From Plantago major (Eukaryota; Streptophyta; Magnoliopsida; Lamiales; Plantaginaceae): a stretch of DNA of 64,000 nt. Both the position numbers and the translations under genes were made by a program. The stretch is from the NCBI GenBank assembly GCA_026545765.1, contig CM048839.1, forward strand, positions 89,728,414-89,792,413. The letters are read 5' to 3'. The notes under the pieces are model-generated. The model did no database searches and had not been told where the DNA came from. It saw nothing but the letters and a program-made list of their open reading frames with translations. Below, piece after piece: positions 45,860 through 58,295 of this stretch (its first letter is position 1; each line of letters opens with the position of its first letter).

Positions 45860-48800
45860 ATTCATTACATATTAATCCCAATAAAAAACAACTTTTCAAA
45901 AACACCCCAACCCAAGGGCAAGCAGGCGGGTCGGACTGTCTGTGATACGGGTCGGTATATATATGCTACAAACCAACAGAAAAAACCACATTTCGCCATT
46001 TATTTCTGTGCTTCTTTCTCTCACTACTTTCTCTCTCTAAAATTCTCCAAAAAAAAGCTCGATTCAACCGTTAATTCACCGGAAAAACGCAACAAATCGA
46101 TCGATCGACAACGTTAGCTGCTATTTCTTCAGGAATTTGCAGAAAAAAAATGAACAACAAAAAAGGTTAGACATGATTCGAACGAATTTTTGATTTTTTT
46201 CAACGTTTTCAACCAATCTGACGAAAAATCAAGCTATATAGTTGATATTATGATTGATTACAGACTGATACATAGTTGATTCATGTTTCGAATGATAAGA
46301 TAGCTTCGAGTCCACATAGATTTGAAAAAATCAAGTTCAAAAAATTGTAGATCTAGAACTATTCATCTATATTTTCGTGTTTTGATGGTAATTCATTGAT
46401 GTTATTGTTTATGCATTCACAAGGTGTAATCATGCTTGCATAAGGATCGGACAGTGTTTTTAATCAAGATCCGACCTCAATCATCAACTCAGATCTGGAA
46501 AAATAAGGTATACAACGTTTCTATGTTCAGTCCTGTATGTGTTATGTTCTCAAGAATATTACCTATGTTCTCTGGAATATGTCATATGTTTTCATTCAAA
46601 ACCTGACAGTCGTTTTGTGCTCTGTTTTTCGACATATTTTTTTGTACTCTGTTTTTTACTGTATTTTCCTATGTTTTTACATATATGTCCTATCTTCTCA
46701 CCAATATACCCTATGTTCTCAACAATATCTATATGTTTTCTATGAAATAGTTGCTCATTGATGTTGTTGTTGTTTATGCATTCACAATGTGTAATCATGC
46801 TTGCATAATGATCGGACAGTGTTTTTAATCAAGATCCGACCTCAATCATCAACTCAGATCTGGAAAAATAAAGTATACATTGTTTCTATGTTTATTACTG
46901 TATGTGCTATGTTCTCAAGAATACTACTTATGTTCTCTGGAATATGTCCTATGTTTTCATTCAAAACCTGACAGTCGTTTTGTGCTCTGTTTTTCGACAT
47001 ATTATTTTGAATTCTATTTTTTATAGTATTTTCTATATTTTTACGTATATGAACTATCTTCTCACTAATATACCTTATGTTCTCAACAATATCTTCTATG
47101 TTTGCTATAAAATAGTTGCTCATTGATGTTGTTGTTGTTTATGCATTAGCAAGGTGTAATCATGTTTGCATAAGGATCGGACGGTGTTTTCATTCAAGAT
47201 CTGACCTCAATCATCAAAAGTTGATAGTCGTTTTGTATGTACAACGTTTCTATGTTCTTTCATGTATATGATATGTTCTCAATAATATTACCTATGTTTC
47301 TACAGTGATTCAAACCACAGGTCCATGTTCTCTTCCAATACTGCTATGATTTCAGCCTTTTTGTTCTGTAAAAATTATACTACGAACTCGATGTGAAGTT
47401 GTTACAGACATAATATAATCACTATGTTCTCACTATGATCTGTAATATAATCACTATGTTCTCTGTCACTACTGCTATGATCTCTATTATTATCACTATG
47501 TTCTCTGCCTCTAGTATTATGATCCCTATCATAATTGTTATGTTCTCTGCATTTAATGATATGATCTTTATTATAATTTATATGTTCTCTGCCACTAATG
47601 CTATGATCTGTATTTGTCATTGGTATGTTCTCTGCCTCTAGTATTATAATCCCTATCATAATTGTTATGTTGTTTGCATCTAATGCTAATATCTTTGTTA
47701 TAATTTCTATGTTCTCTGCCACTAATGCTATGATCTGTATTTGTCATTGCTATGTTCTCTGCCTCTAGTATTATGATCTCTATCATAATTGCTATGTTCT
47801 CTGGATCTAATGCTATGATCTCAGAGAGTGTTTGATGGAGGATTCAACACTCCCACCACTGATGAGGACTGCAGACATTGTAGCTCGTCTAGAGCTGATT
47901 GAACTTCGCCACCCTCAACGTCTGATGTGGGCTTCTCAGTTGAGAAACCAGCTTGTCAACCTCTATTCAATGGGAGGTGGTAGGGGTGGTTCTTTTGAGA
48001 ACCTCTACATGACTGAAGCTATCAAATTTGTGGAGGGAATGCAGCGGTTGTAATCTTATATTTTTCCTGTTTTCAATCTATGTAATAATTCAACATTGAG
48101 TAGAATGCTTTTATCAATAAAAGATTATGTTTTTCTTAATCACTGTGTTGTGTTCTTTTTATTTATATTGAGTTCATACGGTATAATACTGAAATCATAC
48201 AGGATAACAATGAGATCATAGCTTCTTATATTGAGATCATAATTCGGAACAAAAGTATCACAGCAGACATAACACTGAGATCATAATGTATAATAATGAT
48301 ATCATATAGAATAACAATGAGATCCTAGTTCTAAACAGAAGTATCACTGCAGATATAACACTGAGATCATAGCGTATAATAATGAGATCATAGCGTATAA
48401 CACTGAGATCATAGGTACTTATATTGAGATCATAATCCATAAAAGCTGAAGAATACAAGGTATGATTACAATATAAACAACTATGTTCTTAAGCAAAAAT
48501 AAATCTATGATCTCAACATACACAACTATGTTCTCAACCAAAGACACTATGTTCTCAAGAAAACAGTCTATGATCTCAACATAAACAACTATGTTCTCAA
48601 TCAAAACATCCTATGATCTCAACATAAACTACTATGTTCTCAACTAAAAAAACTATGATCTCAACAAAAACAAAGTTAACATCTCAATATAAAACATCTA
48701 TGATCTCAACAGAACAATGACAACTATGTTCTCAAAAGCATAGATACTAACTATGTTTCACAGAACACAACAAGCAAAAAAAACCACTATGTTCTCAACC

Positions 48801-49530
48801 AAACCAACTATGCTATAAATAAAATGCATATAGGCTAAGTGGTAGAGAATATGGATTACACTGCAAAAAAAAAAAAAAAATGTTCATATACGTAAACATA
48901 GTGGATATTGCTAAGAATATAGAGTATATTGGTGAGAAGATAGTGCATATACGTAAGATCATAGAAAAATACAGTAAAGACCAAAACTCAAGGTAATATT
49001 GTAAAAAACAGAGCATAAAATGACTGTCAGGTTATGAATGAAAACATAGGACATATTCCAGAGAACATGGGCAATATGGTTGAGAACATAGCCATATGCG
49101 AAAGAATTTAAAAACGTTGTATACCTTATTTTTTCATATCTAAGTTGATGATTGAGGTCGGATTTTGAATGAAAACATTGCTCAATTCATATGCAAGCAT
49201 TATTACGCCTCATACTACAAAAAAAATCGCGAAAAAAAAAAACTCGAACAAAACCCTAGAACACAAAAAACTGAAAAATAAACGAAATCACACAACGATA
49301 ACTATAACAAAACACTTACAAACAAGTTTCTAACAGATTTGAGCAGGAGAGCAGTAAGATCTCACTCTAAAGAGCAGTTGCATAAGAGAAAATGGGAGAG
49401 AACAGTAGTGAAGAAAGCTCTAAAAGGAAGAAAGAAAAGAGTCTTATAAACCTGACTCGTGATGAAAGTGGTACTGACCCGGATCCGCAAGAGGATCCGC
49501 GAAAATAGGTTAAAACACATATGTAATGGT
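45860..49530. mobile_element. Long-inverted-repeat element rich in a TATGTTCTC/TATGATCTC motif (unclassified, possibly Mutator-like)
   Basis: The arms are inverted copies. CATGCTTGCAT, then AAGATCCGACCTCAATCATC and AATAAGGTATACAACGTT (46430-46520), match the complement of 49205-49105. Outward, CT-rich leader-like stretches (about 46010-46070 and 49340-49440) and ATTACATAT tips (45864-45872 and 49519-49527) also correspond. In the left arm the block starting GTGTAATCATG is repeated directly at 46424, 46789 and 47154 (365-bp period). The centre and arms hold dozens of TATGTTCTC or TATGATCTC motifs in both orientations. A 73-codon ORF is at 47832-48053. No target duplication was found, so the borders are approximate. 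Confidence 0.7.
47832..48053 (+). CDS. Small ORF in the long-inverted-repeat element, function unknown
   Basis: 73 residues starting MMEDSTLPPLMRTADIVARL and ending FVEGMQRL. It contains a helix-prone Leu/Arg-rich half and a Gly-rich turn (MGGGRGGSFENLY). Its codon-like composition stands out sharply from the repetitive AT-rich DNA around it. A possible polyadenylation context (AATAAAAG near 48116) follows. It may be the last exon of a captured host or transposon gene. I do not recognise the family. Confidence 0.35.
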   Translation: MMEDSTLPPLMRTADIVARLELIELRHPQRLMWASQLRNQLVNLYSMGGGRGGSFENLYMTEAIKFVEGMQRL

Positions 49531-50260
49531 AAATTGCAAAACAGTCCCGTTTCTAGATAAATTAACTAAAGACCGTTTCTTATGAGACTTTGTGCTAAAA
49601 GATTGTGTTCTTTTTCTTTCCTAAGAAAGGGTTCCCTTTAAGCTTGTTAAATATAAACATATTCTCATTATAAAGCATCTTCTGGCCTATCTGAAACTGC
49701 AGGTTGTTAATGGTTTTTTCTGGGGAGGAAAACCTGTTTCAAACCAAAATCCCAGTTCTGCCCATACTACTGCTCTTGGTGTAAGTAATTTTTCGCGTGT
49801 TGGCTATTGTAGTTGTACAATTTTTTAGTAGATTTGATCACTGGGAGAAAGTTTTCACCTTGTTGTCTTCTCCCAACAGCTCATTCCTTTGGGGACCGGT
49901 TCAGATTTTGCGAGGACATTCGGTTGGTAAGTATTCTCTATTCTAGCTTATTTGATGTGATGGTACCATTGATATTGAAGGACACTTTTAAGCAAGTATG
50001 AGATGCAACGTTTTTTATGTTTTCCCAGAAAAAATGATCCTCATGATGCCATTGAATGCATTGCGAGAGGTATTCTGAATTGCTACTTTCTATTATGCAT
50101 TTTTTATTCTAAATTTCCAATTTCATCCATAATGCATATCCATCTTTGTTATCTCTTACAAAGATACTTTCGAGGAATGAGATCTCACATTGACGTTGGA
50201 GTTATTAGTGGTGAAAGTGGAGAACCACACTACTTCATAAATGCTCCTCTATGTTTCTAC

Positions 50261-50817
50261 TTTGCAATCTTGTTTTGGCTTGGTTCGTGGTTTTACCCTT
50301 GGTATACTTCACTTTCACTAGAGTTAAGGCAGTGTACTCTTATACCACCCTCTTTTCGATACAATTGGTAATGATATGTCTATCAAATTCTAAGCGGAGA
50401 TTTGGCTTCAGAGTCAAACTCTGCGTGTGGTACCACCATCTAAAACGGTATTTAGTGTGCCCTCTTTGGTTGTGGGAATGCTAACGGTAATTTGACCACA
50501 ACTGAATTTGGATTTCCGAGCATTCATGGATTTTGTCAACTTCAGCATATGCTGGGAGATTAATCTTCTTTGTATACTATAGCCTATCAAGTGGCTCATA
50601 CTACAATTTTCTGTTCAAATGTGACAGGTAACATGCTCCAGGGAAGTGCAATAGCGCCTTATGTAGCAACACAGGGACATGATCAACCCAATCGCTATTG
50701 TCGCTACTGTCGCCAGATACAAAGGGTTATTGATTGGAAGATACAAAAGCATTACTGATCTTGTTTTAGGCAGCATCAAAGTAGAGCTAACTTCCAGTTC
50801 ACCTACTAGTCGTTCCG
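50261..50817. other. Degraded host sequence between the kinase pseudogene and the copia element
   Basis: Only short frames are present. The sequence may include decayed 3' parts of the LCBK2-like gene, but I cannot match any phrase after PHYFIN. Confidence 0.5.
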
Positions 50818-51207
50818 TGTCAAGATATAGAAACCAATGCACATCAATGCCATAGAAAAGAAGTACAGCAATGTCATAGAAAAGAAGAAGAAATGCAGCA
50901 ATAAAGAAGAAAACCGTTTTTCTCTCAAAAACGTGTTCAGGCTTATTACGTTTTATGCTATAAGTGATTTAGCACTTCTTCCTAGCTTGTACTGTATTAC
51001 ACAGTGTCAGTTGTACACAAGTAGTTATGTTAGTTAGGTAGTTATAAATAGTCTCTCTTATAATTTGTTATTCACTTTTCATTCTCATCTTTCCTTCTTC
51101 TCCATTCTCATCATCAATGGAGTTTTCATTGTAAATTCAATTTGGTTATCAATAAAAAGAACTGAGTTTGAGCTGTTCAATTCATCTTCTCCACTCAATT
51201 CTTCACA
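50818..51207 (+). repeat. 5' LTR of the copia element
   Basis: 390 bp, TGTCAAGATA at the start and TTCTTCACA at the end. A TATAAATAG box at about 51045 is in the right place for the LTR promoter. A short internal tandem repeat (GCCATAGAAAAGAAG-like) lies near 50860-50900. Confidence 0.9.
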
Positions 51208-51399
51208 TGGTATCAATCGCCATTCGATTTTGAGTCTTCTGCTTGTCTACTCTGTTAATCGATTGATTGTTGCGATTTTTCTTCTTGTTGTTTCGATTCT
51301 CAACCGTTTTCTGTGCAATCATCCATGGCTGAGGAAATATGGTGTGCCTAACGCTATTCCTGATGCTGGTACCAATCCACAACCTCAACAACAGCTCAC

Positions 51400-54300
51400 T
51401 GTGCGCAATCCGAGTGATGATTCTACTTCACCATACTTTTTACACCCTGCTAATGTAACCGTTCGATTATTTGGTGGTCTTTTCACTGGAGAAAACTATC
51501 TTGTATGGAGCAAGACGTTCTTGATGAACTTGCGTGTCAAGAACAAAGTTGGCTTTATTGATGGTTCGTTAGTTGTTCCTGATCCTGCGGAGTTTCCATG
51601 ACATTTCTCTTCTTGGCATCGTGCTAACAGCCTTGTGCAATCCTGGTTAGTCGATTCTGTTGCTTCTTATATTCGCAGTAGTTTGTTGAGTTTTATAACT
51701 GCCAAGGAGGTTTGGGATGAATTGTTTTTGTGGTATAGTCGTAGTGATGGTCCTCGTGTTTTCCATTTAGAGAAAGCTTTGGGTTCAATTCGACAGGGTT
51801 CTCAATCCATAACTGTCTATTATAATGCTTTTAAGAGCATATGGGATGAATTTGTCAATTTTCGTCCTCTCCCCAAATGTACTTGTGGTGTTAATTGTGC
51901 CTGCAATATTCATGCTCAAATGTTGTGTATTTAACAATCAGATTGTGTTGTTAAGTTCATGGTTGGATTTCATGAAACTTATGCTCCTATTCGCAGTCAA
52001 TTGCTTCTTATTTCACCAATTCCATCTCTGTCAAATGTTTACTCACTATTGTTACAAGAGGAAGGACAGAGGTCTTTGCAACCTGTTGTCACTGAACATA
52101 TGGCAATGAATGTTGGATCTTCCACAGTTTCTACCAACAATAGGTTTCCTTCACCTAATGTCACTTCTAGATTCACTAAAGGGAACAAAAGGCGACCTGT
52201 TTGTACTCATTGTGAACAAGTAGGTCACACTAAAGAGAGTTGTTTTGCTTTACATGGTTACCCTCCTGGCTGGAAGGGTAAAGGTGCATATAAGTCATGC
52301 CAATCACAAATGTAAAGATCTACTTGTTCTTATCAGTCTCAACCACGTTTTGCTAATTCAAATCAATCTATTGATGTTGTTGCTGCACTTGTTAATCATG
52401 AAGATGCTTCTCCAGAAGCTCATTCTCAAGACTTTGATCAGCAGTCTTATCATCAATTCTTGGAATTTCAGAGATAGCAAGCTCAGACCAATTATGTGGA
52501 TTCTACTGAGCATACAGTAGCTTGTGTTACCACTGGTATAAATCTTCCACTCTCAAACAATACAGGTATAGCAACATGTTTATTTGTTACAGTTCATAAA
52601 CATTCTACTTCATGTATTTTAGACACATGTGCATCTGACCATATGATTTGTGATCTTAGTTTGTTTGTTGTACCACCTAAATCTACTTATGTTGTTATTA
52701 GACTTCCAACAGGTGATACTACATATGTTACTCATATTGGCAGTGTTCAAATTTCTCCAGCATTACTCTTGGATAAAGTTCTTTTTGCACCTAAATTTAA
52801 CTTTAATTTGTTATCAGTTTCAACTTTAACTAGAGATGGTATATTTGATCTAAGATTCTCACGTGCTCAATGTTTTCTTCAAGATATAATCCACAAGAAG
52901 CAGACTATCTTAGCTGAAGTGAAGCATAGTTTATATCATCTCAGTTGTCATCAATTTGCTACACCTTCTCATGTTTTGTCTGCTGTGAATCATGTACCTA
53001 GTCAGATTTGGCATGCTCATTTAGGCCACATTCTTTATGCAAAACTTACTTCTTTACGTTTACCAAATAAAGTTTCTTGTAAAGACAACATCATCTGTGA
53101 TGTATGTCATTTTTCTAAACAAAAATGGCTTAGTTTTCCTGACAGTACTACCTGTACTCAAGCTTCTTTTGATTTGTTACATGTTGATATTTGGGGACCG
53201 TTTAGTATTGTTTCTCGTGATAATTACCGTTTTTTCCTTACTGTAGTGGATGATTTCACTCGTTGTACCTGGATTTTTCTCATGACTCACAAATCTGAAA
53301 CAAGGCAACATATTGTGAATTTTTGCACTATGGTACAAACTCAATTCAATTGTTCTGTCAAATCCATTCGTAGTGATAACGGACAGGAGTTTCTTTTCTT
53401 TGATTATTATCAATCAATTGGGATTATTCATCAATGTACTTGCACGTAGCGTAAACACCAACATATTTTGCAAGTTGCGCGTTCACTTCTTTTTCACTCT
53501 TCTTTACCTCTAATCTATTGGTATGACATTATTCTTGTTGCTACTCACATCATAAATCGTATTCCTTCTACTGCTATACAAGGTCACATACCTTATGAGT
53601 TACTTTACAACAAACCTGTGGATTATTCTTACATGAGAGTTTTTGGTGTGTTATGCTATGCTAGTACTATTAATACCAATAGACATAAGTTTGCTTCAAG
53701 GGCAATTAAATGTGTTTTCCTGGGTTATCCACTTGGGATAAAAGGCTACAAAGTGATTGATTTGGATACTAAACAAGTTTTTAATTCAAGAGATGTTGTT
53801 TTTTAAGAGAAAAATTTTCCTTTTCATAAATCAGTACCTGTTTCTCATCTGTCACATGATAAAAATTCCGTTTCTCCTTTATATGATTCCTATTCTCATG
53901 ATTTATATGTTGCTTAGCCTATTCATTCTGATGCACTTGTTTCTGGTCATGATTTATCTGATATTACTATTCCCATTTATGATCATAGTTTGTCTGATAA
54001 TTCACACCTGTTATGCCTGATGATTCTCATTCAGGACATTCTACTGATCTTATATCTCATTTCAATGATCATGTTTCTTGTGATACAGAAATTTTGCCTA
54101 GAAGATCTGATAGAACCAGAACTTTGTCTTCTCATTTAAAGATTTATGAATGTGCTTTGCCACCTTCACTGCAACATGATAAACATGAGCAATCATCTGC
54201 ACATGCTAATATGATATATTCTGGCAAGCAATATCCAATATCTTCATATTTGTCTCTTGTTAATCTGTCCTCATCTTATGTTTGTTTTACAGCTCAGATT

Positions 54301-55850
54301 ACACAAATTATGGAGCCTAAAACATACAAACAAGCCATTAAATCACAAGATAGGCAGGATGCTATGGCTAAAGAGTTGGAAGCTTTAGACAAGAATCATA
54401 CTTGGATTTTGACACCATTACCTGAAGGCAAGAATGCAGTGGGTTGTAAGTGGGTATATAGAGTCAAATACAAATCTGATGGCACCATTGAAAGGTATAA
54501 AGCAAGGTTAGTTGCTAAAGGGTATACATAGGAAGAAGGTTTGAATTTCTTTGAAACTTTTTCACCTGTTACTAAGTTAACTACTGTGAGAACTATACTT
54601 GCTATTGCTTCAATTAAAGGTTGGTTTTTGCATGAGTTAGATGTAAATAATGCCTTTTACACGGAGATTTGCCTGAGGAAGTGTATATGATAGCTCCTCC
54701 TGGTCTGCACAATCCTACTAATCATGTTTGCAGGTTAACAAAAAGTCTTTATGGGCTTAAACAAGCCTCAAGAGTCAAGACAGTGGTTCAGTAAGTTAAC
54801 TTCTTGTTTGTTAGAATTTGGTTATGTGCAATCCAAATCTGATTCTTCTTTGTTTGTTAAAAATATCAATGATTCTTTTACTGCCTTGGCTGTGTATGTT
54901 GATGATATAATTTTAGCAGGCAATGATATATGATTGAGATTGATAAAGTTAAGCATAATTTGAATCTTAAATTTACTATTAAAGATTTGGGTAAGCTAAA
55001 GTATATGATGGGTATTGAAATAGCTTATTCACCTGATGGACTTGTTTTATCTCAAAGAAAATATGCACTTGATCTTCTTACTGAGGCAGGTTATATAGGA
55101 AGTAAACCAGCATCAACCCCTATGGATTCAAAGTGCAGATTGACTCAAGAACGTGGTGTTTTACTGGAAGATATTTCTCAGTACAGAAGATTAGTGGGAA
55201 GATTGGTCTATCTCACCATTAATTACCAGACTAGATCTCAGTTATGTTATTCAGTCTTTGAGTCAGTTGCTGAGTAAACCAACTACTTTACATCTTGATG
55301 CATCACACAGAGTGCTCAGATATATTAAAGGTTCTCCAGGACATGGCCTATTATACTCAAAGCATGGTTATATACAATTGAAGGCCTACAGTGATAGTGA
55401 TTGGGCTTCTTGTCCTGACACTAGAAGAAGCAACTCTGGTTATTGCATATTTCTTGGCAATAGTTTGATTTCCTGGAAAAGCAAAAAGCAACAAACTATT
55501 AGTAGAAGTAGCACATAAGCAGAGTATAGGGCATTGGCTGCAACTGCAAGTGAATCTCAGTGGCTAATATACTTACTACAGGATCTTGGCATCTCTCATT
55601 CTACCTCAGTTCATATTTACACTGATAGTAGGAGTGCATACTGTTTGGCTAATAATCCAGTGCAAAGAACTAAACATATAGAGTTGGATTGCCATTTCAT
55701 CAGAGAGAAGGTGCAAGACAAGACTATTAAACTTTTTCAAGTTTCTACTACTGATATGGTTGCTGACATTCTCACAAAACCATTGGTTGGTCCTTTATTT
55801 GTTGTTCATCATGGCAAGTTGAGCATGAAGAACATACATGCTCCACTTGG
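51400..55850 (+). pseudogene. gag-pol region of the copia element
   Basis: Recognisable parts in order: gag (FTGENYLVWSKTFLMNLR near 51500), CCHC knuckle (CTHCEQVGHTKESC near 52210), protease (SCILDTCASDHM near 52620), integrase (WHAHLGH near 53010, then LLHVDIWGPF and SIRSDNGQEF), reverse transcriptase (VGCKWVYRVKYKSDG near 54450, VYVDDIILAGND near 54900) and RNase H (AYSDSDWASCPDTRRS near 55390, then YTDSRSAYCLANNP). The lineage within copia was not assigned. The region is a fossil with several interruptions and is not taken as a working gene. Confidence 0.88.
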
Positions 55851-55862
55851 GGGGGGGGGGGG

Positions 55863-56235
55863 GGTCAAGATATAGAAACCAATGCACAACAATGCCATAG
55901 AAAAGAAGAAGAAGAAGTACAACAATGTCATAGAAAAGAAGAAGAAATGCAACAATAAAGAAGAAAACCGTTTTTCTCTCAAAAACGTGTTCAGGCTTAT
56001 TACGTTTTATGCTATAAGTGTTTTAGCACTTCTTCCTAGCTTGTACTGAATGCAGTGTTAGTTGTACACAAGTAGTTATGTTAGTTAGGTAGTTATAAAT
56101 AGTCTCTCTCTCTTGTAATTTGTTATTCACTTGTCATTCTCATCGTGGAGTTTTCATTGTAAATTCAATTTGGTTATCAATAAAAAGAACTGAGTTTGAG
56201 CTGTCCAATTCATCTTCTCCACTCAATTCTTCACA
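55863..56235 (+). repeat. 3' LTR of the copia element
   Basis: About 373 bp, nearly the same as the 5' LTR with small indels. It is directly preceded by a run of 14-17 G (about 55848-55864) that occupies the polypurine-tract position and obscures the first base of the LTR. Confidence 0.88.
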
Positions 56236-56861
56236 TGCCGTTTCATTTCCGATGCCTGTGCAATTCTTGATTGAGTTCGTGCATTCCCTTTGTATGCTTA
56301 GTTCTTAGAGAAAGACATCAGGTAGTAATCTTGCACGTGAAAGGGTAATCAAATACTTGCGATTATTGATAATCTTGTACTTGTGGTTGAATGTTGTAAA
56401 AAATCATCTGCCGGGACTTGTAGTAAACTATGTGGTAGTAATAATGGAGACGTTTGTGATCATGTGCAATCATATTCGTACTTCCAGAATATTTTTGTAA
56501 ATCCGGGAAGTTGCATTTACCTATAAATTGATGCAATCAAATATTTCATCATCTCAAGTCTTAACTGGGACTTCCTCATCTCTTGTAATCTCATGAAACT
56601 GCACATCCCTAAATCCCATTTTACTTTTGTTAGTCTGTTGTACATGTTATAGTTCTGTTCAGTTCAATTTTACATTAAATTGGTATTCTTTTGCAAATAT
56701 ATGACACATCAAAGTTACTAGATTTTGATAATTTGTAATTATTGAAGGTGTTACAGAATCAAACTAAACCTTTTTTATTTGAAAATGTTAGCAGAAAAAT
56801 GTATTTGCTACAAGACAGTTGCAAAAGTTGTGGATAGAAAAGATTGGTCTCCTAGAGTTTA
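56236..56861. other. Intergenic, no gene seen
   Basis: AT-rich host sequence. No open frame or repeat was recognised. Confidence 0.55.
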
Positions 56862-56870
56862 GAAGGAATA

Positions 56871-58286
56871 GAGAAAATTACATATACCACCCCTACAATA
56901 TGGCCTCTTGTCACTTTAGTCCCTTCTATTCAAACAATTACAGATACGCCCATTTTTTACTCATGAAAAGAAATCTAATTACATATTAGCCCATTAGTCA
57001 ACGGAAGTGATGATGTGTCATGTGATTTTGCTGATGTGGAGGATAGAGTTTGCATTATTTACGAAAATGCCATCCACTTTTTTTTTTTTTTTTTTTTCTT
57101 GATTGGTTTGCTTTTCTTTTTGATTTTATTTTTTCCCTCTCTTTATTGGCGCCAGTGGGAGTTGGGTTTATTTGTAATTAACTAACACAATTTCAGGGAC
57201 ATGTATGTAATTTATTTGAACAAATTTCAGATGGTTAGTTAGTTACACCACGTGCGGACCATACTGTAATTAACTATCTATATTACAGGGACTAATATGT
57301 AATTGAGTTGCATTTAAAAAAAAAAATAGTCGTTAATATGTTACCGTTTTTTATGAATGTTTTTCTGTAAAACCTCAATTTTAACCCTTTTACTCACTTG
57401 TTTTCATCTCCAATTGCACATACTTTCTCGAAATGCAATCAAGTAGATCTTTGTCTTGTAATAGGGTCATTGATGGTGGAAATTCTAGAATATGTCAACA
57501 GTTTGACTGTGTTAGGAGGATGGTGATAACCCTTTAATTTCCACTTCAAGAGAAAATTCAGGAAGGTTCTACCATCGTTGCAGTATACATTTTATATAAA
57601 AGTTGGTGGACACCAGGTGAAGAGTAAGCCTACGTGTCATGAGTCATATTCTGTTTGGATGACCCTTCATTTGCATTTCTCTTTCTCTTTATTAGTTGTT
57701 CTTCTAGGGTTTGTTCCCTACTTATTGTATCAAAATTAACATACAAACTATCATTTGGGCAAAATAAAATGATTAAACATAGAGATATGGTTGACCATTG
57801 TGCTAGAGAAATAACTATTTTATTGCATTTTCAGCAAGTGTAAGCAATATGAGATGAAAGCAAGTGATATATACAATCAATTACAGATTAGTCTCTGTAA
57901 TATATACAATCAATTACAATACGGTCCACACGTGATAGTCACGTGATGTAACTAAACAAATGTCTGAAATTAGTTCAAATCAATTACATACATGTCCCTG
58001 AAATTGTGTTAGTTAATTACATATTCATCCAACCGCCACACTATAAAGGGTTCTGTTGGTTTTCTATTTTCTTTTACCTTTACTTTAATTATTTTTTTGA
58101 ATTTGAATTTAGTTTTGCATTTCCTTACAGGAGAGAGGTAATTTATTCCACATGGAGAGAGAGAAAGCTGATGTAAGCATGTCAGTCAGCGGAAATGGAC
58201 ATTTTGGGTTTATCTATAATTGTTTAAATAGAAGGGACTAATTTGTAATTGGCCTAAATTTAAGGGGTAGCTTATGTAATTTCCCC
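56871..58286. mobile_element. Non-autonomous Mutator-like element with long inverted repeats
   Basis: Flanked by the identical 9-mer GAAGGAATA (56862-56870 and 58287-58295), the Mutator-type duplication length. The ends are inverted copies: GAGAAAATTACATA against GGGGAAATTACATA, continuing with TAGTCCCTTCTATT and AAACAATTA. Inner parts also pair (ACATGTATGTAATT near 57199 with AATTACATACATGT near 57985), so each arm may reach 400 bp or more. No transposase is present. A short ORF at 57655-57843 has no recognised domain. Confidence 0.88.
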
Positions 58287-58295
58287 GAAGGAATA

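Larger units (their letters stand above)
44573..50260 (+). pseudogene. LCBK2: Sphingoid long-chain base kinase 2-like (DAGK catalytic) pseudogene, split by an insertion
   Basis: Exon-like pieces with splice sites: 44573-44644 (GANGRTGKEWKKMLPLLRSR), about 45280-45322 (LTSGPCHAIDITRE), about 45412-45472 (AIREGADAVIVVGVDATLHE), 49703-49780 (VVNGFFWGGKPVSN), 49880-49926 (LIPLGTGSDFARTFG), 50029-50069 (KNDPHDAIECIARG) and about 50175-50255 (RSHIDVGVISGESGEPHYFI). The order matches LCBK2 (At2g46090), a lipid kinase for sphingoid bases. The nucleotide-binding GGDGT is GVDAT here. A stop precedes LTSG, the Trp codon across the 49926/50029 junction reads as TGA, the first exon is absent, and the C-terminal half is lost. 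The intron 45473-49702 holds a 3.7-kb insertion. It is dead by several independent signs. Confidence 0.85.
50818..56235 (+). mobile_element. Ty1/copia LTR retrotransposon
   Basis: 5418 bp with 5' LTR 50818-51207 (TGTCAAGATA...CTTCACA) and 3' LTR about 55863-56235. Flanking 5-mers TTCCG (50813-50817) and TGCCG (56236-56240) are a near-match target duplication. The primer-binding site TGGTATCA follows the 5' LTR, fitting initiator-Met tRNA priming. The order gag, protease, integrase, reverse transcriptase, RNase H is that of copia. The coding part is interrupted in roughly eight to ten places, so it is a dead copy. The LTRs remain very similar apart from small indels, suggesting a fairly recent insertion. 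Confidence 0.92.

Noticed and set aside
46537-47126. Tyr/Phe/Cys-rich short open frames
   Set aside because: They are translations of the TATGTTCTC-type repeats and recur with the repeat period.
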